Positions 8,816 through 15,992 of a DNA stretch of 46,890 bases are shown one piece after another. The translations under genes and the position numbers were made by a program. The stretch is from Clostridiales bacterium. GTDB taxonomy: Bacteria; Bacillota; Clostridia; Lachnospirales; Lachnospiraceae. Within the stretch, counting starts at the first letter, position 1. Each line of letters begins with the position of its first letter. The stretch covers positions 1 through 46,890 of the forward strand of contig JAAYNM010000073.1 of NCBI GenBank assembly GCA_012520815.1, read 5' to 3'. The notes below the pieces were generated by a model. That model was not told the origin of the DNA and did not search any database. It saw nothing but the letters and a program-made list of their open reading frames with translations.

Positions 8816-8935
8816 CTTTAGGATGCTTAGCTACTACTCTTGGCTGTAAGAGAATCTGTCAAGCCGGGGTAAAAATATCAGTAGGTAGGCTTTACAGATG
8901 AACGAAAGCCATATCATAAGTGCGGCATCCTAAAG
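8816..8935 (-). other. Structured spacer between two recombinase genes
   Basis: The gap between the tnpA stop and the next recombinase is closed by a perfect 11-bp inverted repeat (8816-8826 with 8925-8935, CTTTAGGATGC). Inside are a second 11-bp stem with one mismatch (8855-8865 with 8888-8898) and a short hairpin CTCTT/AAGAG (8837-8841 with 8848-8852). On the minus strand the first arm contains the tnpA stop codon. The transcript could therefore fold into a multibranched RNA of about 120 nt. It may be a translational control element or a small RNA; no known class was recognised. Confidence 0.5.
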
Positions 8936-10042
8936 GAAGTCGTTAATGTCGACAAACTTCATAGATTCAACGAAGTAGTTGTCGTTTGCTTCGGCAAGCT
9001 CGTCATCTTCAACATTTAGGTAAGCTTCTGTAGTAGCAATGTTCTTGTGACCTAAGGAAGTAGAAATCTGTGCCATATCCCAACCAGCTTTTCTTCGCTC
9101 GTTAGCAAAGTAGTGTCTAAGCATATGGGAATGTCCGCTAATACCACATCGCTTTTCTAGTCTTTCAAATAGGGAATTAACACCGCTTAAGGTAAGAGGC
9201 TTTCCCTTGGAAGGACCGCTTTCAGAAACAAATAGGTAATCTGTGTTTTTGCGAAGCTCGGTCGTATCAGTTAAATAAATCATGAGAAGATCAAATGTAG
9301 AGTTTGAAATTCTTGCTCCACGTTCTTCTGCATACTTTGCATAAGCTCCGTTTGGATTTGTTTCTCTGTAGCGAACAAATACTTTCTTGTTTTCAAAATC
9401 AATATCTGTCGTATATTTAATTCCTAAGATTTCACCGATTCGAAAACCGGTTTCTTCTAAAAGAAGAAGTAAAAGCTTGTCTCTTTTGGTTCGAGCAGAT
9501 GAAATCAAAGTGTTTAAGTCATCTTCTGTAATACTCTTTGCATGATGTTCTTCTCTGGGAAGATAACCATGAAAAGTCTTTACTGTCTTTGCATACCGAA
9601 GACCAATGGAGTTGGTATATACAAAGGTGGAATCTCTAAGTACCTTAAGTGCGGTGCCGTTGTCATATTCGAGGATTACGAAATCGTAAAAATCGAAGAT
9701 GCTTCTTAAGTAGTCGTTTGCTGTGTTGTTGTCAGGACATTTGCCTGATGCAGTATGTCTGCCTGCTCTTATAAAGTGTAGGTAGCTTGTGAAATGCTCC
9801 TGCTGTTCAAAAGCGGAAAGCTCTAGCACTTTGTTAACGGTAAGCTTGTTGTCTTCAAGGTAGTTAAGATACCAGGTAAGCTTTAGTGCTATGTTCTTTA
9901 AAGTCTTTTTCTTTCTGCCAAGATTCTTTTTGTATTTCAGATACTTGGTAGGAAGAGGAACAATTGAGTTGTTGGAAGTGTCGCGGATGATAAAGTACAC
10001 GATTGTTCCATTAGAAACTGAATCAACGATGTATTTGTTCAA
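8930..10042 (-). CDS. tnpA: Tyrosine recombinase, TnpA-like (370 aa)
   Basis: A standard-size integrase with all catalytic residues visible: Arg201 in TGFRIGEILG, His306-x-x-Arg309 in HMLRHYFA, His332 in LGHKNIATT and nucleophile Tyr341 in TEAYLNV. Residues 40-150 form the N-terminal core-binding part. The length matches Tn554 TnpA (about 360). The start appears to be TTG at 10042, since GGGAGG lies about nine bases upstream and no in-frame ATG precedes it. It is the first recombinase of the minus-strand operon and follows a small DNA-binding-like protein. Confidence 0.87.
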   Translation of the reverse strand: MNKYIVDSVSNGTIVYFIIRDTSNNSIVPLPTKYLKYKKNLGRKKKTLKNIALKLTWYLNYLEDNKLTVNKVLELSAFEQQEHFTSYLHFIRAGRHTASGKCPDNNTANDYLRSIFDFYDFVILEYDNGTALKVLRDSTFVYTNSIGLRYAKTVKTFHGYLPREEHHAKSITEDDLNTLISSARTKRDKLLLLLLEETGFRIGEILGIKYTTDIDFENKKVFVRYRETNPNGAYAKYAEERGARISNSTFDLLMIYLTDTTELRKNTDYLFVSESGPSKGKPLTLSGVNSLFERLEKRCGISGHSHMLRHYFANERRKAGWDMAQISTSLGHKNIATTEAYLNVEDDELAEANDNYFVESMKFVDINDFL

Positions 10043-10081
10043 TCCGCATCACCTCCCTTCTTTTCAATTGCAGATTTAAAC

Positions 10082-10309
10082 CTATTTAAAAGCTTCCTTA
10101 GGAACTGCCTCGCCAAAGTTTAGTGGAAGTGATTCCATCATGGCGGCAAGTCGATAACCAAAACAAAAATCCATAAGATCAATGTAGAGCTGACCATCAC
10201 GTTCGGTTGTGATAAAGCCATGGTCTTCAGAAAAAGCGGATGCCTTTTCTGGTGTGGCATTGGTAAGCTCACAAAACTGCTTTGGTGTAACCCAAATGTG
10301 TCTAAGCAT
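10082..10309 (-). CDS. Small HTH-like protein leading the recombinase operon
   Basis: A 75-residue protein using the ATG at 10309, chosen because AAAGGAGG lies eight bases upstream. The frame is open to 10366 but has no comparable site there. The sequence WVTPKQFCELTNATPEKASAF resembles the first helices of excisionase or MerR-type winged-helix proteins, followed by a short beta-like segment. It lies 40 bases before tnpA, so an excisionase or operon regulator is plausible. The similarity is weak and the role is inferred from position. Confidence 0.6.
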   Translation of the reverse strand: MLRHIWVTPKQFCELTNATPEKASAFSEDHGFITTERDGQLYIDLMDFCFGYRLAAMMESLPLNFGEAVPKEAFK

Positions 10310-10736
10310 ATGTGTGCCCTCCTTTCTTAAAATTTGTATGTAAACTCCAGTTGGAGTTGATACCAAAAGTTCTTAAGTGATATCACCTGCGGATATCATG
10401 GAAGAAGTGGTAAGTGTGGATGCTGTATTAGGTAAGCATTTATAAGTGATTGCATCCGATTTACTTCTTATCCCTCTACCTTATATTTGGACCGAGTCAG
10501 AACCGATTACTAAAAAACTCGTGTAAATTTTTAAAATAAATTTCAAAAAATATATGGGCTTATGCCCTTTCATAAAACATATGGGACAGTTCAGGTCTGA
10601 ATCTGCAGAAATCTATCCCTCTATATACATTTGGGGGGCTAAACCGCTCATTACTAAACTGAAGCCAAAAATATTTTTCTTATACCCTATATATGGGTTG
10701 ATATTTCATTGATTACTAAAAAATAATCCAATGTTT

Positions 10737-10766
10737 TATAGAATATAGAATAGGATATATTCTATA
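10737..10766. promoter_or_regulatory. Operator-like inverted repeat O1
   Basis: Perfect 10-bp arms TATAGAATAT (10737-10746) and ATATTCTATA (10757-10766), separated by 10 bases. The half-site is the same as in the larger dyad at 10812-10847. It probably binds the XRE-type regulator encoded just downstream. Confidence 0.5.
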
Positions 10767-10811
10767 TATCTTTTATTAACATTATACACAGAAAATACAG
10801 GAATGCAACAA

Positions 10812-10847
10812 TAAAATATATTCTATAACACAATAGAATATATTTTA
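10812..10847. promoter_or_regulatory. Operator-like inverted repeat O2 (15-bp perfect arms)
   Basis: Arms TAAAATATATTCTAT (10812-10826) and its exact complement (10833-10847), spaced by AACACA. This is the strongest dyad in the control region. It lies about 60 bases upstream of the -35 of the defence operon and shares its half-site with O1. Confidence 0.6.
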
Positions 10848-10888
10848 GGATATAGAAAAGCGCATTTGAACAGAGTTTCGAGTAGAAA

Positions 10889-10933
10889 TAAAATATATTT
10901 TAATGGGACAAAATATCGATTCCGTAGTATAAT
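10889..10933 (+). promoter_or_regulatory. Promoter of the defence operon with overlapping palindrome
   Basis: TATAAT at 10928-10933 is a consensus -10, with GGGACA at 10905-10910 as a -35 after a 17-base spacer. The palindrome TAAAATATATTTTA (10889-10902) abuts the -35 and resembles the O1/O2 half-sites, so repression by the first gene product is likely. Confidence 0.6.
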
Positions 10934-10956
10934 AGAGCTTAAATGGAGGATTACGC

Positions 10957-11694
10957 ATGAAACGAAGTGTAGAACCAGATTTTAAGTTTGATAAAGACAA
11001 ATTCGGCGAAGCATTGATGGCGGCGGTAGGCACAAGAACCATCGTGCAGTTTTCAAAAGATACAGGCATAAGCTATGCCTATTTGAGTAAGTATAAGAAC
11101 TTGCGTGAAGAGAAAACACCGACACCGCAGACAATAAAGAAGATGGCTCTTGCGTCACAAGGTCCATCTTATAAAGAGCTTTTAGAAGCAGCTGGATATG
11201 ATTCAGATAAATATGAAGATGATGATATCAGTGCGACTATGGTTAATAGTGAGTGGACGCCAATGAACACTCTTTTACCAACACTTTGTAGAACTAGCTT
11301 TAAGTGGCAGTTTGTAAGTGATGGAACAGTCGGTGCACCACTATGTGCAAAAGTAGAAGGCGCACCATTTGAAAGCTGGTATTTTATTCCGGTAACAAAG
11401 GATAGTGTAACAAAGGAAGATATCCTTGGGATTCTCGGAAGCAAAGAAGCTGAGGTGATCAGTCCAGAATCTAAGGTTACCTTCCTTACAGCAAACAAGG
11501 AAGTCTATAACCAGATGAAGGATATAGAGCTTTCACTTATTTCGTTAAGAGTGTCAGTTTCTTTGGTAAATAGCATTGATGGATTGATTTGTGAAGAACA
11601 GTATTTAAAGACAGCGGTTAGTCTATTAGAAGTAGATAAGAAGTATGTACTTACAGAACGTAGTTCAATAAATGCTACGATGTTGACATTGTAG
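10957..11694 (+). CDS. XRE-type regulator heading the defence operon
   Basis: A 245-residue protein. Its N-terminus holds a helix-turn-helix (TIVQFSKDTGISYAYLSKYK, about residues 28-47) of the XRE/Cro kind, followed by TPTPQTIKKMALAS as the third helix region. The remaining 150 residues are a separate domain that I do not recognise; it has a WYFIPV strand and no clear LexA Ser/Lys pair. GGAGG precedes the ATG. It faces away from the recombinase operon and is preceded by three AT-rich dyads, so it likely represses its own operon and perhaps the divergent one. This resembles controller proteins of restriction systems that delay nuclease expression, but is far larger. Confidence 0.75.
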   Translation: MKRSVEPDFKFDKDKFGEALMAAVGTRTIVQFSKDTGISYAYLSKYKNLREEKTPTPQTIKKMALASQGPSYKELLEAAGYDSDKYEDDDISATMVNSEWTPMNTLLPTLCRTSFKWQFVSDGTVGAPLCAKVEGAPFESWYFIPVTKDSVTKEDILGILGSKEAEVISPESKVTFLTANKEVYNQMKDIELSLISLRVSVSLVNSIDGLICEEQYLKTAVSLLEVDKKYVLTERSSINATMLTL

Positions 11695-11703
11695 AGGTGA
11701 CTA

Positions 11704-12141
11704 ATGAAGCAGATGGATAAAATGGAATGGTTCAAGTTGGTTCATAGTGAACTCATAATGTTCATGCAATATATAGAGCAAGACTTAAAAATCATTTATG
11801 CGACTTTAAAAGACGGAAAATTTGATGATAATTATAAAGTTTTGGCTGATGCTCCATTGGGCAAGATAATAAAGGAATTCAGAGAGCTTGATAAGAAAAA
11901 AGGGTTTTCAAAGATTAATGAAAAAGACTATGAATTACTGGATGAGATACGAGAGATTCGTAATTATTGGGCGCATCAGTGTTATTTAGATTTTCACTAT
12001 ATTGAAGACCCATATGAAAAACAGAAGGTGTTTAATGAAATCTGTGAAGATTTACATGTGGACGAAGAACGCGTTTATGAACTTCAGCAACGCATGGAAA
12101 GATTGCGAATAAGTGTTGTGAAAAAGTATCGACGCAAATAA
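11704..12141 (+). CDS. HEPN-like protein with an RX4H motif
   Basis: A 145-residue, mostly helical, charged protein. The segment EIREIRNYWAHQCY holds Arg86-x4-His91 followed by Tyr94, close to the RX4-6H catalytic motif of HEPN ribonuclease toxins such as HepT. HEPN proteins in defence islands often cleave RNA when triggered. It starts ten bases after the regulator stop, so the two genes form a likely pair. No MNT-type nucleotidyltransferase antitoxin is seen next to it; the regulator could be its partner. The fold call rests on the motif and helical content only, and a non-catalytic regulatory role is possible. Confidence 0.55.
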   Translation: MKQMDKMEWFKLVHSELIMFMQYIEQDLKIIYATLKDGKFDDNYKVLADAPLGKIIKEFRELDKKKGFSKINEKDYELLDEIREIRNYWAHQCYLDFHYIEDPYEKQKVFNEICEDLHVDEERVYELQQRMERLRISVVKKYRRK

Positions 12142-12207
12142 AGAGTCCGTTAAATGGGACAGCCTATTGTGTAGAATTAATAATAAGTATAGATATGGAG
12201 ATTTTTT

Positions 12208-13032
12208 ATGGAACCATTTGTAAAGTGGGCTGGTGGAAAAAGACAGCTATTAGATAAAATTTGGGAGAGGACACCCAATAAATTTGAAACATATTATGAA
12301 CCTTTTGTTGGTGGTGGAGCAGTTTTATTTCATCTTAAACCACAAAAGGCTGTAATTAGTGACGTTAATGAACAGTTAATTAATGTTTATAGACAATTGC
12401 AAAAAGATCCGAGAGCAGTTATTCATAAAATTAAGGAGCTAGATAGGCATACATGTGATAAAGAATATTATCTGTCAATGCGTGCTGAATACAATGAGAA
12501 AATTTCAGAGCATGAGTTAGATGCCGAATGCGCAGCATATATGATATGGATTAATAAGCATTGCTTTAATGGACTGTATAGAGTGAACGGAAAGGGGTTA
12601 TTTAATGTCCCTTGGAATAATAAGCAAAGTGGTTCATCGATGGATGAGGCAAACCTTATGTCTATCGGGTATTATCTTCAGAATAGCGATGTGACGATTC
12701 TATGTGAAGATTTTGAAAGTGTGTGCAAGAGTGTAACGGAAAAAGATTTTGTGTATTTTGATTCGCCATATATTCCGGTAAGTGAAACGGCTTCATTCAC
12801 AGATTATACAAAGGATGGTTTTTCGTATGATGATCACGTCAGGTTAGCAACTTTGTATAAGGAATTGGATTCACGAAGAGTAAAAACTATGTTGTCTAAT
12901 CATGATGTTGACTTGGTATATGAGCTGTATGATGGGTTTAAAATAGAATCCATTGATGTAAGACGCAATATAAACAGTAATGCCAAGAAACGTAAAGGAA
13001 AAGAAGTGATCATAACAAACTATGAGGTATAA
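12208..13032 (+). CDS. dpnM: DpnM-type GATC adenine-N6 methyltransferase
   Basis: A 274-residue alpha-class adenine methyltransferase of the Dam/DpnM family, modifying GATC to protect self DNA. Visible motifs are FVKWAGGKRQLL (residues 4-15), EPFVGGGAVLF (SAM-binding motif I, about 32-42) and motif IV near 185. Motif IV reads FDSPYIP rather than the usual DPPY, followed by ETASFTDYTKDGFS as in DpnM. GGAG lies seven bases before the ATG. The stop overlaps the next start by 11 bases. The Pro-to-Ser change in motif IV is worth noting, but the rest of the family signature is intact. Confidence 0.92.
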   Translation: MEPFVKWAGGKRQLLDKIWERTPNKFETYYEPFVGGGAVLFHLKPQKAVISDVNEQLINVYRQLQKDPRAVIHKIKELDRHTCDKEYYLSMRAEYNEKISEHELDAECAAYMIWINKHCFNGLYRVNGKGLFNVPWNNKQSGSSMDEANLMSIGYYLQNSDVTILCEDFESVCKSVTEKDFVYFDSPYIPVSETASFTDYTKDGFSYDDHVRLATLYKELDSRRVKTMLSNHDVDLVYELYDGFKIESIDVRRNINSNAKKRKGKEVIITNYEV

Positions 13033-13798
13033 GATTTCGGGTTTTGAGCCGTATTTTGAAGATGAAATATGCAATCTTTATTTAGGAGATACATTTGAAC
13101 TCTTAAAAAAATGTCCTAAAGAATCTGTGGATGCTATCTTTGCAGATCCGCCATATTTCTTGTCAAACGATGGAATAACTTGTAAGGGAGGCAAGATGGT
13201 TTCTGTAAATAAAGGAAACTGGGATAAAATAGCTTCCGTAGAAGAGAAACATAAGTTTAATCGCAGATGGATTAAAGCGTGTAAACGTGTGCTCAAGCCA
13301 AATGGATCAATTTGGATAAGTGGGACTTTACACAATATCTATTCTATAGGAATGGCTTTGGAACAGGAAGGGTTTAAGATTATTAATAATATTACATGGC
13401 AAAAAACAAACCCGCCGCCTAATCTTGCGTGTAGATGTTTCACGCATAGTACAGAAACTGTTCTTTGGGCTCAAAAAAATGAAAAAAAAGCAAGGCACGT
13501 CTTTAACTATGAGTTAATGAAAGAACAAAATGGTGGTAAACAGATGAAAGATGTATGGACGGGTTCTTTAACAAAGAAATCAGAAAAAAAGGAAGGACAG
13601 CATCCGACGCAAAAACCACTATATTTGTTAGAACGAATTGTGCTGGCTTCTACGAATGAAGGGGATATTGTTTTAGACCCATTTTGTGGTTCGAGTACAA
13701 CTGGTGTTGCGTGTAAACTGAATAATAGAAAGTATGTGGGATTTGATAATAACTTAGAATACATAGAATTATCGAAGAGGAGAATTGAGGGTAGCTGA
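13022..13798 (+). CDS. dpnA: DpnA-type adenine methyltransferase
   Basis: A 258-residue beta-class methyltransferase. The catalytic motif ADPPYFLSNDG lies near residue 41, the target-recognition region is in the middle, HPTQKP lies near 197, and the SAM motif DPFCGSSTTG lies near 220. This matches DpnA (M2.DpnII), which methylates adenine in GATC and, unlike DpnM, also accepts single-stranded DNA. In Streptococcus it protects incoming transformed or conjugated strands. That suits an element that transfers as single strands. It overlaps dpnM by 11 bases and the following gene by one base. Confidence 0.93.
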   Translation: MRYKISGFEPYFEDEICNLYLGDTFELLKKCPKESVDAIFADPPYFLSNDGITCKGGKMVSVNKGNWDKIASVEEKHKFNRRWIKACKRVLKPNGSIWISGTLHNIYSIGMALEQEGFKIINNITWQKTNPPPNLACRCFTHSTETVLWAQKNEKKARHVFNYELMKEQNGGKQMKDVWTGSLTKKSEKKEGQHPTQKPLYLLERIVLASTNEGDIVLDPFCGSSTTGVACKLNNRKYVGFDNNLEYIELSKRRIEGS

Positions 13799-15084
13799 TG
13801 AATGAATTGGAAACGTTCTTGGCAAATATAGATGCAATTTGCGGAGAATATAATAATCTTTCGATTGAAAATGCTAGGGCTGTTATAAAAGAAATAAATT
13901 CGTTTTTATATACTAATTATCCAGAGATTGGAAATGTTGATGCGTTAGGTTCGGAGTACGAGTATTTTTCAGATTTTCATAAGTATTGGAAAGAGCATCA
14001 TAAGGAAATACTAAACATTCAGATAGACAAGAATAATTGCGAACGCGTAGCAGATGTATTGCATGAGGTATATGTAAAAACCGAAGGACGAGTGTTTAGG
14101 AGCTTGTATGATACAAATGGTCTGTCAGATGAGGAAGTTTGTCAGGTTCGCTTTTTGACAGCTAATCAGGATTTTAGAGGCTCCAGAAGTTTTGAACAAT
14201 TATCCAATATATATAAAAATGACCCGGATATTTTTGCGATAGATTATGTTGTTGAGCGACCTGAAGAATTTTTGCAAAAAATTAAGGTGACGGACTTATC
14301 TCAGACGGATAAGCGCGTCAAGTTTGCCAGAACAGCAGGACAGTTTTTGCAAGAAAAACAATCAACGCCATATGAGTTGATGGATTATTATGATAATGAT
14401 GTATATTCGTTCCGAAAAGACCTTATCGATTATAAAGGGGCTGGATATGGAAATAAGAAAACAGACATGTTTATAAGAGATATGGTGATGCTGGGGATAT
14501 GGAAAAATGTTAATGGATTTGAAAAAATAGACGTAGCCAGCGATGTGAATACGATAAAAGTTGCCCTTAGAACAGGGATTTTAAAGACCGAAATACCGCT
14601 GTTATCAAGTTTTTTGGATGTGTTCTGCTATCAATATGCTTATGTTGATGAGATGAATGCAAAGGCGTGGCGAACAGTATGGGAAATATGGAACAGTAAA
14701 TATGAGGAGAGCATATCGAGCCCGTGTTTGTTGGATTATTTTGTATATCGAATTGTAGGAAAAGAGTTTTGCAAGGAGAATTTGTTTACGTATCGATGTG
14801 ACCAGGGACATAAGTTTTATTGGAATACGCGAGGAAAATCGGTATGCCCAGAATGTAGAAATAGATGTGAAGTTATAAAAGGACAATATATGTGTGACTG
14901 TGATGAAGGAAGAATTGTTACAGCTAGAATCCTGCCGGAATATGATAATTGCCCTTTTAGAGTTGTTTGTGAAAAGAATAATAAGAAACTTCAACCGCCA
15001 AAGTCTATTAGTATTTTAGGTAAAACGGGATGGACGTCAGCCTATGCAAGGAAAGATTGTGGTGGAGGCGGATTAATGGCATAA
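13798..15084 (+). CDS. HhH-GPD-like, cysteine-rich protein embedded in the DpnII operon
   Basis: A 428-residue protein that I do not recognise as a named family. Residues 209-230 (LIDYKGAGYGNKKTDMFIRD) look like the helix-hairpin-helix of HhH-GPD base-excision glycosylases. They are followed at 244-262 by IDVASDVNTIKVALRTGIL, which fits the segment carrying the catalytic Asp (candidate Asp249). The C-terminal 100 residues hold many cysteines (334, 350, 353, 357, 366, 368, 385, 391) in paired CxxC and CxC spacing, suggesting zinc or an iron-sulfur cluster. It ends in a Gly-rich tail. It is coupled to dpnA by TGATG. A glycosylase, a third specificity subunit or a DNA-damage sensor are all possible; the glycosylase idea is inference. 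Confidence 0.6.
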   Translation: MNELETFLANIDAICGEYNNLSIENARAVIKEINSFLYTNYPEIGNVDALGSEYEYFSDFHKYWKEHHKEILNIQIDKNNCERVADVLHEVYVKTEGRVFRSLYDTNGLSDEEVCQVRFLTANQDFRGSRSFEQLSNIYKNDPDIFAIDYVVERPEEFLQKIKVTDLSQTDKRVKFARTAGQFLQEKQSTPYELMDYYDNDVYSFRKDLIDYKGAGYGNKKTDMFIRDMVMLGIWKNVNGFEKIDVASDVNTIKVALRTGILKTEIPLLSSFLDVFCYQYAYVDEMNAKAWRTVWEIWNSKYEESISSPCLLDYFVYRIVGKEFCKENLFTYRCDQGHKFYWNTRGKSVCPECRNRCEVIKGQYMCDCDEGRIVTARILPEYDNCPFRVVCEKNNKKLQPPKSISILGKTGWTSAYARKDCGGGGLMA

Positions 15085-15097
15085 ATTAGGAGGTTTT

Positions 15098-15952
15098 ATG
15101 AAGGCAAGATTATTTGAATACTGGTTAAAATCATTTCGAGGTTCTATTAACGAATATGGTTATTATACAGATTTTAAATCGGTATATGAGAAAGCAGAAA
15201 GCTTAAAAATTGAGATTAATATTTTAAATTCTTTAGTTGGTTCAAAGAGTATTGAAAAAGACTTTGAAGAATTAATTGAAAAATATCCTGAATGCTTAAA
15301 GGCTATCCCTATTTTACTTGCTGTAAGGGAGAGGGAGATCTATTGCCAGGATGAAAATGGAGCTCTTACATATAAGTTTGATAAAAAAACACAAACAATT
15401 GAGCAGTATGCCTACTTTATGAAAAAGACAGGTTTGTTCGATATGCTTCAAAATCATATAATTAGCAATTTATATGATTATGTAACTGGGGTGGAGGTTG
15501 GATTGGGATCTAATGGCCGAAAAAACAGGGGCGGTCATCAGATGGAAAACCTCGTAGAGTCATTTATAAAGCAGACAGGAGCAGAATATTATAAGGAAAT
15601 GTATCTTTCGGAGATAGAGGATAAATGGGGAGTTGATTTATCCGCAATTTCCGCTGATGGAACAGCAACTAAAAGATGGGATTTTGTAGTAAAAACATCA
15701 AATAAGATATATGTAATTGAAACAAATTTTTATTCAAGTGGTGGTTCAAAGCTAAATGAAACAGCTCGTTCGTATAAGATGATAGCAGAAGAAGCAAAAA
15801 GTATTAATGATGTGGATTTTGTATGGATTACAGATGGTGGTGGATGGACATCTGCTAGAAGAAACTTGGAAGAAACATTTGGCGTATTAGAATATATGTT
15901 TAATATCGCGGATATGGAAAATGGAATACTAATGGAGTTATTTAATTCGTGA
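15098..15952 (+). CDS. dpnB: DpnII-type restriction endonuclease (GATC)
   Basis: A 284-residue type II restriction enzyme that closely follows R.DpnII as I remember it: LNSLVGSKSIEKDFEELIEKYPE near the N-terminus, DYVTGVEVGLGSNGRKNRGG in the middle, and KRWDFVVK with VIETNFYSSGGSKLNETARS at the C-terminal catalytic region. The Asp...Glu pair there (near residues 195 and 208) fits a PD-(D/E)xK-like active site. It cuts unmethylated GATC. AGGAGG precedes the ATG. The methylases lie upstream in the same operon, the usual DpnII order except for the inserted 428-residue protein. Confidence 0.93.
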   Translation: MKARLFEYWLKSFRGSINEYGYYTDFKSVYEKAESLKIEINILNSLVGSKSIEKDFEELIEKYPECLKAIPILLAVREREIYCQDENGALTYKFDKKTQTIEQYAYFMKKTGLFDMLQNHIISNLYDYVTGVEVGLGSNGRKNRGGHQMENLVESFIKQTGAEYYKEMYLSEIEDKWGVDLSAISADGTATKRWDFVVKTSNKIYVIETNFYSSGGSKLNETARSYKMIAEEAKSINDVDFVWITDGGGWTSARRNLEETFGVLEYMFNIADMENGILMELFNS

Positions 15953-15992
15953 ATAGTTTAGAAAGAATTAGATAGGTTAGACGGAGGGTTTT

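Larger units (their letters stand above)
10310..10956. promoter_or_regulatory. Divergent control region between recombinase and defence operons
   Basis: This is a 650-base non-coding region. From the left it holds CTCCAGTTGGA (10345), two GATATC boxes (10379 and 10392) and a long imperfect hairpin (AAGAAGT...GGATGC with GCATCC...ACTTCTT, about 10402-10471). Next come three spaced copies of ATTACTAAA (10506, 10650, 10712), each in a short stem-loop, then two strong AT-rich dyads and a promoter for the rightward operon. Several of these motifs recur in the right-end region near 23846-23964. No protein-coding frame was accepted here. Confidence 0.6.

Noticed and set aside
4990-10042. Classification as a recombinase-in-trio (RIT) element
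   Set aside because: Three adjacent recombinases fit, but two are over 600 residues and a 125-residue TnpC-like gene follows, which fits a Tn554-type module better.
14605-14994. Minus-strand frame of 129 codons within the HhH-GPD-like gene
   Set aside because: It lies opposite a frame with clear motifs and coupling to its neighbours; its composition is typical of an antisense shadow.
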